Below are positions 11,917-23,438 of a DNA stretch of 64,000 nt, piece by piece. Origin of the DNA: Phlyctochytrium arcticum. Its lineage: Eukaryota; Chytridiomycota; Chytridiomycetes; Chytridiales; Chytridiaceae. The position numbers were made by a program, and so were the translations under genes. The stretch's first letter is position 1; each line of letters opens with the position of its first letter. A model generated the notes under the pieces. The model made no database searches, had not been told where the DNA came from, and saw only the letters and a program-made list of their open reading frames with translations. Location of the stretch: NCBI GenBank assembly GCA_025602905.1, contig JAHLKI010000010.1, positions 496,001 through 560,000 on the forward strand, given 5' to 3'.

Positions 11917-12064
11917 GATGAATAATATTTGCCTGTGGCAGTATTTAACGCGAGCGGTGGGTTTATATGGGACAAGCTAGTGCAAAGTTCCTATGATCGT
12001 CGTGTTTGCTGCTGTTGGGGCACCTTCAAATCTTGCTGGTAGACGCGAGTGTTTGACAATTGCA

Positions 12065-12077
12065 GGGGTTAGGGTTA
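12065..12077 (+). promoter_or_regulatory. Telomere-like GGGTTAGGGTTA element in promoter
   Basis: One and a half to two TTAGGG units lie in the roughly 235-base divergent space between the proteasome beta-3 start and the PANK4-like start. Short TTAGGG elements in fungal promoters can be bound by Tbf1-type Myb factors. It is too short to be a telomere relic with any certainty. Confidence 0.3.
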
Positions 12078-12151
12078 AAATGACTCAATAGCGCTGACAT
12101 TCTCCGAAATCTTTGCGGCCAGAGGTCTCAGTTTTCCAAAACGCTTTCAGC

Positions 12152-15100
12152 ATGATAGACAACCACGTCTTGAACGTGCGGGGGGCCGCCATCAGTGAAG
12201 ACGATGTTAAGCAGCAGGAGACAAGGTATAGGAGCTCCTTCTCAAAACTTACCTTCCCCGATTTAATCTTTTTTGGGTAGGGACATCCTCTTTCCCCACC
12301 AACTGGAGGATGTGACCCAGATCGCCGTCGACATAGTATGCAAAACGTGTTATTAAAATACGGGAAAGAATGCCGGAATACTGATCAATTGCTCATGTTT
12401 ATTCCAGGGCGGAAGTCTAGCCAAAGTCGTTTACTTTTCAAGAAGTCCCGACGCTCCCGGTGGCCGCATGAATTTCGTCAAATTCGAAACCCAACATATT
12501 GATCAATGCGTGGATTTCATCCGGAAAGTACTGTACAGCGGTTACCACGGTCAGATACCTCTTGAAAAGCGTGTCATCCAGGGTAAACAAGCAAGCACTC
12601 CACTTTGAGTCGTTCATTACGATTATTGACGGCTTTTGTTTATACAGCTACGGGAGGGGGTGCTCACAAATATCATGAAATGTTTAAGGAGAAGCTCGGC
12701 GTGACCATGCAGCGGGAGGATGAGATGGAATGGTGTGTAGTCATCAGTAACAACTTTCATCAGGCCACTGTTTTGATATTCCAACTATGCAGCCTGATTA
12801 CAGGGTTGAACTTCTTGGTGCGACAGATCCCATACGAGGTGTTTACGTACGATGAACGCCGCACCGAATCTATGCAGTTCGAAACAACACCCTCAGAACT
12901 GTTTCCCTACCTGGTATGTCACAAGTCCCTCTTGGCTATCCCGATGTCTTGTCTAATCTTTTGCTCTGGTAGCTGGTAAACATTGGATCGGGTGTCAGTA
13001 TTCTGAAAGTAACGAGTGATGAGACCTACGAGCGGATCAGTGGAACATCATTAGGAGGGGGCACGCTATGGGGCTTGTTGTCACTGCTGACAGATGCAAA
13101 GGACTATGATGAGATGTTGGGTACGGAGCCAATCTTATTTGGTATACCCCACCGTTACTCAATAACATTTTAGATCTATCTCAGAAAGGGGACAACAAGA
13201 ATGTTGATATGCTGGTCGGGGATATTTACGGCGGGTAGGGACCGAAGTCTTACTAACAGGGGGCTATCATGGCATTGATCATGTTCCAACTCTAGAGACT
13301 ACCCGAAGATTGGACTAAAGGGATCTGCAATTGCATCCTCCTTTGGCAAGGTGTTCAAAACCCCTCTGGCAGAACGAAAGGGAAAATTCAAGCAGGAAGA
13401 TATATCACGTTCTTTGCTGGTATGTTCAACTCTCTTTCCCAACCTTTTTTTCGGTGACTGATTTGCTGTATAGTATCTTGTGAGGTGTGTAAAATTGCAC
13501 CCGCCCTGTTTACGAGACTAATGATGGATGCTTTTTCTGCCAGTAATAACATTGGGCAAATCGCATATTTGAATGCGCAAGCGCATGGTATACAGAGGTA
13601 CGTACTACAAACTTATTCAAGGCTTGATAGGGAACAGTATACTGACACAGTCGTCAAACAGAATCTACTTTAGCGGGTTCTTTATCCGAGGACACCCAAT
13701 AACGATGAACACTCTGAGGTAAAAGTCGAATATGATGTACTCCAAAAAATACATGGCTTACAAACTCCCAGCTATGCCATCAATTTCTGGTCGAAAGGCA
13801 AGATCATGGCACTGTTTCTTCGTCATGAGGGTTATCTCGGTGCCATGGGTGCCTTCCTTCGCCACGCCCCAAATCGCACGCGCACCCAATCGTTTACCGA
13901 AAACTTTACCCGTGTCGAGAAAATATCGGATTCGTCCCTGGGTGCAGTCGGGGCGTTAGACGAAGAACCCACCCATCTGACAATCTTCCCTTTATTGGCC
14001 GATGTCGCGTCGTATAAACCGGATACACAAGACTTGAAAGATCCAATGTTGCAGCAATACTGGATTGATCTGCTTGACCGTAATCTGGATGCATTAACTG
14101 AAATGGCATTGAAATGGAAACGTCAGGGTAAGGAAAGTCCTGATACCCAACGTCGTGCATCGAGTTTTGAGGCTATGTATCGGGATCACTTGGCCCGTTT
14201 GCGCCGGGAACCAAACGCGTATGGGCTGCTGTCCATTCGCGGTTTGCTCGATTTACGGGAACAGTGTCTGCGGGAGATGGGGTTCACCGACATCTTTGAG
14301 CATGTGAAGAAGGAAGAAAACGCCGCGGCGTTGGAAGGCCTGCCCCACCTCCTTCACCGCCTTGACGCCATGCCCGAAGACACCCAGCTCGAAGCACTGA
14401 TTGAAAACGTACTGGGCGGAAACATGTACGATTGGGGGTCCACTTCAGTACAAGAATTGCTGCGAAAAGGCGAGCTGGACTTTGCGACTGCCAAACAAAA
14501 AGTGGGACATCCGGCCAAATTCAACCATTTCCTGCCCCTCCGGCATCGGCTCATCCACGGCCCAAGATACAGAAAGGCAGTCATCTTTGTCGACAATAGT
14601 GGCGCGGATATCATTCTTGGCATCCTTCCCTTTGCGAGATATTTGCTGAGCAAGGGGACCCATGTTGTACTGGCCGCCAACACTGACCCGTCCGTCAACG
14701 ATATTACGGTCGCGGAACTCAAACGGGTTATGCCGCTTGTAGCCGGATTGGATGCGGTTGTGAGGGACGCTTGGGCTGAGCGACGGCTGATTGCGGTGGG
14801 GACGGGCAGTGCTAGCCCGTGCCTTGATATGACGCGTGTGAGTGAAGAGGTCGCGGCCGAGTGTAGGGACGTTGATTTTGTTGTTGTTGAGGTACGCATT
14901 ATTTGCTTCCAGTCTATGATTTACCCCATTCTCATCAATCTTTTTTTTCAATCAGGGTATGGGCCGGGCCATCCACACCAACTTTTTCGCCAAGTTCCGA
15001 GTAGACTCTCTCAAAATTGCTGGTAAGACTTCTCGGGAGCTATTGCTTTTTCTACGACACTCAAAACGTTTGTAGTGTTCAAAAACCCACAGGTCGCTCG

Positions 15101-15215
15101 ACAACTGGGAGCAGACTTGTATGATGGCATCTGTCTCTTCGAGCAGCAGGGGGGAGCAGTGCAGTTGGCGTCAAGCTCTACCACGGAGGATGCGAGGCCG
15201 AGCCAGGGTATGTAG
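12152..15215 (+). CDS. Bifunctional PANK4-like protein: type II pantothenate kinase + DUF89 phosphatase
   Basis: Around ten exons. The N-terminal part is a type II pantothenate kinase fold: '[14 protein letters not shown]' ATP loop, 'ATGGGAHKY', '[13 protein letters not shown]', '[12 protein letters not shown]', '[22 protein letters not shown]', '[11 protein letters not shown]', '[15 protein letters not shown]'. The C-terminal part (from about 13950) is a DUF89 metal-dependent phosphatase with '[14 protein letters not shown]', '[11 protein letters not shown]' and '[15 protein letters not shown]'. In animals this fusion acts as a 4'-phosphopantetheine phosphatase, and human PANK4 has lost two kinase residues (Glu138 and Arg207, PANK numbering). 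Here the Glu of 'DEMEC' and the Arg of 'YERISG' fall at those positions, so both activities may persist (inference). Cytosolic coenzyme A metabolism. Divergent from proteasome beta-3 and convergent with the next gene. Confidence 0.9.
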
Positions 15216-15365
15216 GCTCGGGACCTGCAGTATAGACCGATGTGTTGCCTGATGTGCTTTACTCTATCATTTTGTTTATAATCAATTTCTATAATCTACG
15301 GTTTATGTACAATTCACATGCGCTTAGGCATTGATCCCCCCCATCGCGGCCATCATTGCCAAATA

Positions 15366-15929
15366 TCACTTTGTCGTGGCAGTTCGCTTGCGTTCTTCAG
15401 CCTCTTCCTGTTCCCACAATAGGTCCACCCTTGACTTGATTCTACCTACTGTTGCAGCGGCCTTGTGTTGATCGATAGGTTCAGGTGGTGATGATTTCGA
15501 CGCGGCGACAGCTGCAGGTGACTTTACGGCTGGTACTGCTACTGGAACAGGTTCTTGTTCCTGCGGCGGTGTAGCCTCTGCTCGTTCCACGGGCCACCAT
15601 TCCTCAAATTTGTAAGTCATAACTACACCAATCAACGCAAATGTAAACAATCCCAAGCTCATACGAAGCTTAATCTTTGGGCTAAGGTTGGCGTAGGTTG
15701 CAATGATTTGTTGGGCAGTAGGCGTGTAGGTATTTGACACTGGTTCTTTTGGGGATGCTTTTGGTTTCTTCGGGGAGATATCGGACGGTGAACGAGTGGG
15801 GAATGTGGGTGGTTGGGAAATGTAGGTAGACTGCGAGGATGGTGTGGAATGGGCTTGTTGGAAACGAACATGACGGGTTGAAAAAGACAGAGAGGGCAGA
15901 CGTGGTGATGGCAGTCTCCGGAGGAACAT
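15366..15929 (-). CDS. Probable mitochondrial single-pass membrane protein, unrecognised
   Basis: Single-exon reading frame. I choose the Met at 15929, because the following residues (MFLRRLPSPRLPSLSFSTRH) form a basic, Ser-rich, acid-free stretch typical of a mitochondrial presequence. An in-frame Met at 15983 would add 18 residues. A Pro/Ser/Lys-rich linker is followed by one hydrophobic segment (LGLFTFALIGVVMTY, around residue 95-110 of the short form), then an Ala/Pro-rich region and a charged C-terminal helix rich in Glu and Arg. The arrangement suggests an inner-membrane assembly or regulatory factor, but I recognise no family. Confidence 0.6.
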   Translation of the reverse strand: MFLRRLPSPRLPSLSFSTRHVRFQQAHSTPSSQSTYISQPPTFPTRSPSDISPKKPKASPKEPVSNTYTPTAQQIIATYANLSPKIKLRMSLGLFTFALIGVVMTYKFEEWWPVERAEATPPQEQEPVPVAVPAVKSPAAVAASKSSPPEPIDQHKAAATVGRIKSRVDLLWEQEEAEERKRTATTK

Positions 15930-15983
15930 GTTGGGCTTCAGCGAATATCTATTCCGATCTATTGGGGAAAGTCTGTGATGCAT

Positions 15984-17420
15984 GGGAAATTTTTGACCTT
16001 TGGTCGCTGTGGGGCTGGCAGATTGATATCGTCTCAGAAAAGAACATCACCATCTTGAGACGGCTCTGAGACAGGCTCTGAGACGGCTCTTCAAAGCTCC
16101 GATGCCTCCGCTCTCGCACTATGGAGGGTAAAACTGTCTCTGTTCAAACCCGCTGAAGGCATTATATAAAGCAAGATAAAAGCCTGGCCAGTCAGGAATA
16201 GCAAGATGATTATGATATTACGCTCCACAGTACGGTAGACGAAGGAACGACATGATGGAGAACAGTGTAGATGTGTATTCGTCTTTTTATGATATCTTGG
16301 GGAGATAGATGCAAAATCAGTACGAATTGACCGTATGGCAGCGCAAGAGATGTATTCCAGTGTCATGAAATATGATTGACAGTGCGTTTCAGGAGTTCCA
16401 TGTATGGCCGATGAGGTTTCACGTATAGTATAAAACAGTTAGCTGGTAAGGCGGACGAACCATCTAGAGAATCTTGACCGACTCGATTGCTGGAAGGAAG
16501 ACGGCAAGCTCACGAACGGACGAGTCGTTGATCAGAGATAAAATCTTCAACCAATGCCTCTTACTTTTTTGACGCCAACTCGTATGAATCGTCACGGATT
16601 CATCGGGATCTCAGGAGCTAGATGATTTTCTTGAGGAGAGTGTCCCGAAACGCAAATATGTCCAAGAAGCTGTCAAAAGGCCGGTTGGCCTTGGGTGTCC
16701 GAGAACCTCCCACTGTCACCGGCCAATAGGAACAAGAAAAGTCTCCATGGAGAAGGACACCCAGAGTAGGAGGACCTTTGGCCTGCGAAGTATCCGGATA
16801 TCCACCAAAGACTCCAACGGAAAAGTCGACCGGAACTGGATTTTTGCAAAAGCAAAGCCGCCGCCGACAACGTCGTCACTTGCGAGTACAAATACAAAGC
16901 TGCGGCGGCGTCCTTATTATTTCCAGGAGCTGCCTCGCATTTTCGTGTGGAATCTATTCAGGAATTTGAGTATAAGGAAAACTTTGTAGAGCCGATATCT
17001 ATTTTCCGTTGCCGTTTGTTGAGAGATTGCATCGAGATCTCCGGCCAGCAGCCAGCAGCTTTCGCGCGTGGAACAAAAGAACGCACTTTTGGGTCGCGTG
17101 GTCATACATACGGGGCAAGCGACGACTTTATCCTCCGGCGAAATTATCCTTCTTCCGACGAGGAATCCAAGGCCATCCGCTTTCTATATTCAGCACATAT
17201 TCAGCACATTCTACAAGACTTGTCGTCGCTGTTGTTTTCCCGCCCAAAGGACCAGGTGCGCCACGCTTGCCTGCTATATGCATTCTGCTTCATACTCCTT
17301 ATACTGACTTTACCTCACGCCTAGTATACAAGAGCATATACAGAGGATAACCGACAGCATAACAGGCACAGGAAACGACTCTAAGCAGGGTACTTTTGTG
17401 GAATTAACCCCCGCTCCATC
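15984..17420. other. 1.4-kb intergenic region upstream of the PPZ gene
   Basis: This is the shared upstream region of the 15.4-kb gene and the PPZ phosphatase. It contains a short direct repeat of the GAGACGGCTCT type (about 16056-16092). Several reading frames of 60-125 codons occur, but none has recognisable protein features or convincing splice signals. It probably holds promoters and a 5' leader of PPZ. Confidence 0.5.
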
Positions 17421-19347
17421 ATGGGAAGCGGCAACTCTAAAATAAAGAGTGGAGCGAAACGAAAGAGTATTGCTAGTTTTGTCGACAAGGACCTCGCCGA
17501 ACTTGCCACCAGCAGCTCGGCGAGTAACATCAGCAACAAAAATGGTGCCAGTAATGGTGCAAAAGGGGATGCGGAAAAAGGGAGCGCCACGTCACCACGA
17601 CGTTCCTCGGCTCCAGCAGTCATTGCCGCTAATGGTCGGTCCAACCCATCAATCACCACTTCTCCTCCAACAACCAATACTGCCTCTGCTGCTGCTGTAT
17701 CATCTGCCGCCAAACCGTCTGCTGCGTCCGTCACCACCAACGGAGGAGCACCGACAACGACGCCGGCAACCCCCATGATGACAGTCACCGTTGGAGTTGC
17801 CGGGAAACCAATATCGGTACCAGCCTCTATCGGAAGTCCACCTCACAAACATCTGGGATCACCCCCACCTAATGCAGGTATTGATACCGATGCCGATGCA
17901 GATGCAGATGCCTCTTCTGATGCTGACGCGGACGCGGACGCGGACGCCGGTGAAGAGTCGGATCCCACCGCTGTCGACAAGAGTGATGACAATGGCGGTG
18001 ACACGGTCGACGACCTGGCCGCCAGTCAGGACTCGATGCCCATGGTTAGCAGCATTGGCGGCTCGCTCAGTGAATTGTCCGCTACTCCCCGCTCAGCCCT
18101 CGCAGCGAGCTTTGGAGGTCGCCTGGTCCGAAAAGAAAAGTACGATTTAGACGACATCATCTCCCGTCTCTTGGACGCCCGAAACTCTAAAGTCTCCAAA
18201 AACCTATGCCTCAAAAACTCTGAAGTAGTCTCCATCTGTCACAAGGCCCGTGAAGTCTTTCTCAGTCAACCCGTTCTCCTGGAACTCTTGCCCCCCGTCA
18301 ACATTGTCGGCGATATCCATGGCCAATTCCATGACCTGTTGCGTATATTTGACCTGTGCGGATACCCACCCAACACCAACTACCTCTTTCTCGGCGACTA
18401 TGTTGATCGCGGCAAGCAGTCGCTTGAGACGATTCTGCTACTCCTCTGCTACAAAATCAAATACCCTGAAAACTTTTTCATTTTGCGTGGTAACCACGAG
18501 TGCGCATCCGTCAATCGAGGTAAAGTGTCTCTCCTTTTTGCGTGTGTTTAAAACAACGAATTATATTGGCTCTGAACTCACTCTTCATTCACTGATAGTA
18601 TACGGATTTTACGACGAATGCAAACGCAGATGCAGTCTCAAAATCTGGCGACTCTTCACCGACGTCTTCAATTGCCTCCCCATCGCCGCCCTAGTCGCGG
18701 GCAAAATCTTTTGCGTCCACGGCGGATTATCCCCCAGCCTGCATTCCATGGACGATATCCGGGCCGTCACCCGGCCATCCGATGTGCCCGATTTTGGGTT
18801 ATTGAATGATTTGTTGTGGTCTGATCCATCTGATTTGGCCAACGATTGGGAGGATAACGAGCGAGGCGTCAGTTACTGTTTCAGTAAATCCATCGTGTCG
18901 GAATTCTTGGCCCGACATGATCTCGATCTCGTACGTATTCTCCTTTACACAAACCTGTTTTTGCGCAAAACGTCTTATTGTTCGTATTTAGGTATGCCGA
19001 GCCCATATGGTTGTCGAAGAAGGCTACGAGTTTTTCAATAACCGAACACTGGTCACCGTCTTTTCTGCTCCAAACTACTGTGGAGAATTTGATAATAAGG
19101 GGTAAGACCTGCTCGTAATATCCTCATTTACTCCCTAAGCTAACCAAATCTTTCTTCATCATCTTTTCCACAGAGCCATCATGTGTGGTATGTCTTACAC
19201 CTATGTCTTTTGTCGATCATCACTTACTCATCTTTTTTCTGCCATCTAGTCAACGAAGACCTGCTCTGTTCATTTGAAATATTGCAGCCTCAGTCACACC
19301 CATTGTACAAAAAAGGACGGCGGTTGTCTCCCCCGCTGGGCAAATAA
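17421..19347 (+). CDS. Ser/Thr protein phosphatase PPZ type (PP1-like catalytic domain)
   Basis: The N-terminus MGSGNSK is a clear N-myristoylation signal. It is followed by about 230 disordered residues rich in Ser, Ala, Thr and Pro, including an Asp-Ala repeat near 17885-17950. The catalytic domain is a full PP1-like metallophosphatase: GDIHGQ, GDYVDRG, '[11 protein letters not shown]', 'VHGGLSPSL' and '[11 protein letters not shown]' supply the metal-binding and catalytic Asp, His and Asn residues. Myristoylated PPZ enzymes are a fungal family that acts at membranes in salt tolerance and cell integrity. Introns interrupt after 'NHECASVNR', after 'DLDL' and twice near 'NKGAIMCV'. The stop follows 'RRLSPPLGK'. 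It is convergent with GCP4. Confidence 0.92.
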
Positions 19348-19759
19348 GGACGGACGATACGAATGACTTTGCCTTTTCTCGTCGGATAGAATCATCTATC
19401 GATCGATGTTTGCACCCCGTTTCCCGTATCGTGTCCGCATATGGTTACTCGTTACCGCTCCACCGCTGGTTGTCTGTATCCGCGCACATGAATCTCATTC
19501 ATAATACCTGGCCGCCCCAATCCCAGCCTCCAACTCTTTTCCCCCCCTAAAACACATAGCTTATTTGTACCTTCAAGTTTTGTTTTTACCCCGGCTAGCT
19601 GTACCCTTTTTTTGTTCATTCTTTCTGTTTTTCTTCCAGCTGTACTGTTTGGACGTTTTATCTTGTATTACAGAAGGGGGATTTCATTTGATCAGCGTTA
19701 AACCATAAAACACAAGAAATGCTTGGGGTCTCGTTCCGAACTGCAATGAACAAGCGTTT
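19348..19759. other. Convergent 3' region between PPZ and GCP4
   Basis: T-rich and C-rich stretches (for example 19600-19660) typical of 3' untranslated regions. No coding frame is supported. Confidence 0.5.
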
Positions 19760-22700
19760 TTAACGACCCTGTAGATCTACCCGAGATCGACTACATTCAT
19801 GCTCAGCGCTCAAATCACCCCCCTTTCCCAACGTATACCATTTATTCCAATCCCACCGCAAGAGTAATTTACCCAGTCCATTCTGCGCACGGGCACCACC
19901 CCCGCGGGCCAACTGTGTGCTTGCCGAATTTTGGGTTTGAGGGTTGGGAGATAAAGACTGGATGCCGGAAAGCGTCCGGAATAAGAAGGATGATTGTTTT
20001 TCAAACGTCTTTTGAAAATTAAGTCGTCAGCTTTTTCTTATGCAATAATGGAAGGTGATGAAGAGTCTTACCTCTTCAATTTCCGTCACACCTAACCCCT
20101 CATCATCAGGGTTCAATGCCTCCATTCCGCGTTCAACGACCCCACAAAACAATTCACACGTCTTCCAGATATCTTTGATGGACTCGCCCAGCACGGGACG
20201 TGTAGCAGCGTCGAGAAAACAGCCGCGGAGGAGGGATTGGAGGTGGGTTGTGTGGAGGTGCTGGAGGGTATCGAGGTCGGGTGGGATGGATGTCGTTTTT
20301 GGTGGTGGTGGGGTTGTTGGAGACGGGGCGGGATGAGGCGGTGATGGAGATCCTACAAGTCCTCCTATCGAACTGAGGGATGGATGCTCGCCGCTTGTCC
20401 TTCGAGAGGATAAAGGGCTTTCCCGGGCTTCCTCATAATCAGAGCCTTCATCCGTAGGACTACCCACAATTTCCGTTCTTGTCAACTGAGCAATCAATTG
20501 CTGAAATCCTGATTCGAGTACGTCCATCTAAGCAAAGGTATAAGTAAAAGACAACAAGACCTGCAAGGGACAAGTAGCAGTTTACCTGCATATAAGACCA
20601 TAAACAATCCCAAAAGACAATCATGGACCTCCTCACTCTCCAAACTCGTCGGATCCAGGCAGCCTTGCCCCGTCGGTCTGCCTCCCCATCATCCAGCGCC
20701 CCCAACAGCCCAGTCTTGCCCTGCCGGTCAGCCCGGTCCCGAACCAGCAGCGTGTGCAGCCGTTCCAGGCGCATGTGCACGGCCTTGACACGTAGGAGAA
20801 AGCTAAGAATGGTATTGTAGTCTTGCATATCCTTGGGCGTGAAAATCAAGTCAAGGGGCCAGGAGATACTGTAATGAAGTGTGAAGGGGACGCCGAGAAG
20901 GTCTTGTGATAGGGAGAGGTCTTGCTCGTTATCCGGTAAGAAGGGTTGGTTGCCTGTTGGTCGGGATTGCTGATGAAGGTGGGAAGGGCCACGGCAGATG
21001 CGGAAAGAAAAGTGGTCAAGGAATTGATGGATATCGGTTTGAGATAATGAGGCAGCGGGAGACTGCGATGTGTTGAGTGGGTTCGAGACCCCAGATCCAC
21101 TGGTCGCGCGGATAATTTTACGAAACGTTGCATTAAGCTCTTCAATCGTGGAAGATGAGATTCCTGCTCAAAGACAAATCATACAATGCAAAAGAAAGTA
21201 ATACCGTAATCTGTGACTACTGCTAGTCGTTCCCCTGCCTGCCTTTTCAGGCGTGAACACTCCTCCAAGAACCGCGTCCAGACCTCGCCCTCACCACAGC
21301 AAAAGCATTGCCGTAGTGCATTCAAGTGCTTCAGAAACTGCTGCTCAACAACCACCACATCCCAGAGTATACTGGCTACATCGCGTTTGAGAGCTTGCAC
21401 GGTTGTCAAAAATTTGAGCGGGTGGAAAGGGGGAGAGGTAGAAGATGGTGGGGGTGACATTAGGAGCGCGATAGCATCAGAGTGGCGCGTTCGGAGACCG
21501 TTAACGAGATCCTCTACAGTAAGTCAGCAGTTAGAATTTTGATTGCTTTGCAAGACGGGCGATAGGTCCCAACCTCCATTTTTCTTTGATTCGCGGATGG
21601 TTACTACCGCCTTTCCGATAAAGAAAATGGCCTGGGGCGTTGTTTCGGGGAGAAAACTTGGACAGAGGCTTTCATCGAGAACAAATTGTGTTTGCCTGGC
21701 ATATCGAACCTTAGCTCCTGTTCCGCTTAACTCAAAATGAGTATTTACCATCGAGTTCGATCCGTATGACTTAAAGCCGCCCGTCGCGTTTCCGAGTGTG
21801 ATGTCTTTGGCGGGATGTTATTTAGCAGGAAACGCGCAATTGTACACAAGGAACAGTACCTCCAGCCGCGCAGTCCTAACGAAAAATTCGCAGTAAGGAT
21901 CCTCCAGTTGCCCGTATAGCATCCACACTGTCAATTGTTTGTAAAATACGACCATGCACGCTTGAAACAACCTATAGAAAATAAAAGTTAGCCTAATCGC
22001 TGAGATGCAGGCATTCTGGATAAAAGCTTGCCTTCTATACATATCCCGGACATCGGGATGGCCCGAGGACGTGTGACTGTGCAAGAGACTCAGTAGTTTT
22101 GTTCCGTGTGCAGCAACTGGATCGGCTTCAATTAAGTCCGTAAGCTTGGAGAGATGTGCAAGAATCACATGGTACTAGTGTGAAAAAACTCTTAGGAATC
22201 GCATCATCGATAAGCTTGTGACATCGTAACGGGTGTAATCACCTTTGCAAATTGGTTCTCCACCCAAGCTAGAGGTGTCCTCCCACCATTTGTATCCACA
22301 TCCAACCTGAACAGAATTTTGCGTTCTGAATCCACAATCACTGCCCGGTACTTGTCCAAAACACCATCTATCGCTGAGCAAAGGGCAAGGAGGTATAGTC
22401 CAGTAGGGATGTGATTGGGTAGTGAGGGGTTTGGGGACGAATTCTGCTCTTGCGTATTTGCTGTACTTGCCCTACTGGGCTCGATATCAATGCCATCTAA
22501 CTTGGAAGTATTCTGAAAGGTTGCTGATGACGTTGACATCCCCATTGACTGATTGACGTCGTCTCGCGCTCCGCGCCTGCCATTAGTACGACGCCCCAGA
22601 GCTTGATCCCATACCGCCTTCCTCTTATTCTTTATAAAGTTCTCGACTTTTTTGAACAAGAAACCCAGATGAGCTAATCTATTGAGCGCTGTGCGTTCCG

Positions 22701-22839
22701 CTGGGTGGAGGAAGGGAAAATTAGGGGAGACGGCAAAGGTAGCAGCCACTGGGTCTGCTGAGAGATCGGTAGGGGACGGGGTAGGAACAAAGACATCCCC
22801 GGCATGCCCGGCAACACAGAGCAGCAGCTCGTGAAGCAT
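19760..22839 (-). CDS. Gamma-tubulin complex component 4 (GCP4, Spc97/Spc98 family)
   Basis: Minus-strand multi-exon gene. The start MLHELLLCVAGHAGDVF and the following 'FPFLHPAERTALNRLAHLG' match the N-terminus of TUBGCP4. Later segments 'YRQAF' and 'ACMVVFYKQLTVWMLYGQLEDPYCEFFV' fit the GRIP1 domain. 'FVLDESLCPSFLP..QAIFFIGKAV', 'YSISWPLDLIFTPKDMQDYNTILSFLLRVK' and 'WSYMQ' fit the join to the GRIP2 gamma-tubulin-binding domain. A Pro/Ser-rich insert lies near 20280-20420. I infer the final exon from the 'FEKQSSFLFRTLSG' and 'LLLRWDWNKWY' segments ending at 19760. An in-frame intron at about 22160-22235 joins 'NQFAK' to 'YHVILAHL'. GCP4 is a structural part of the gamma-tubulin ring complex that nucleates microtubules at the basal body or spindle poles. 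Confidence 0.88.
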
Positions 22840-23438
22840 AATCCTTTAGCCTTTATGCCCAACCTGTGCTTCCGAATCGTAACCGATCTTGGATTCCAGC
22901 GCGCGTGTCCCTCCAAATGAGTGAGTGTCGGGGTCAAGTATGCGTCAAAGACTGCTGTCTCCCCGATTTCAGGACTAAATAAACCGCAGAAATTGGTGGG
23001 AACAGGTCTGTCGTCGCCCGAAGACTTGTTATTCAAATGGCGGTAGCAGTGTTTCCTGTGGGTTCAGCTCTTTGTTTACGTGCAGATCAGTTCGGCTCGG
23101 TATTGATCACTTGACGCAGCTTTTGCCTCGTTGATAGGCTCAAATTTCAACAGATCCGTAAGGCCCTCCCCCAAAACTCAGCTGAAAAAATAGTTATGGG
23201 AAACACCAACAGCTTTGGGTGTCAAGGAGGTGAGTGAACGCTGAACTCTGACGAGGATAGGGTTCCGTTGCGTAAGCGCAATTTCCGCTCATGGATTGGT
23301 TTTCCAGCGGAATAGAATACTCTAAAGGGCTTCTATCTGTGCATGGCTAGTAGATAGCCCATGAGGAGTATCCTGAAGGAAGGCATTCTGGAGTTTTAAA
23401 GTTTCCCTATATCTCAACACCGGCGGAAAGCTTCAAAT
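22840..23438. other. Divergent promoter region between GCP4 and the LMBR1-type gene
   Basis: A 120-codon minus-strand frame overlaps the GCP4 start in another frame. It looks like a shadow and not a gene. Otherwise I see no recognisable element. Confidence 0.4.

Noticed and set aside
16947..17324. 125-codon plus-strand frame upstream of PPZ
   Set aside because: No recognisable motif, no splice context and poor composition. It is more likely promoter or leader.
22674..23036. 120-codon minus-strand frame ahead of GCP4
   Set aside because: It overlaps the GCP4 start in another frame, and the MLHELLL start of GCP4 is well supported.
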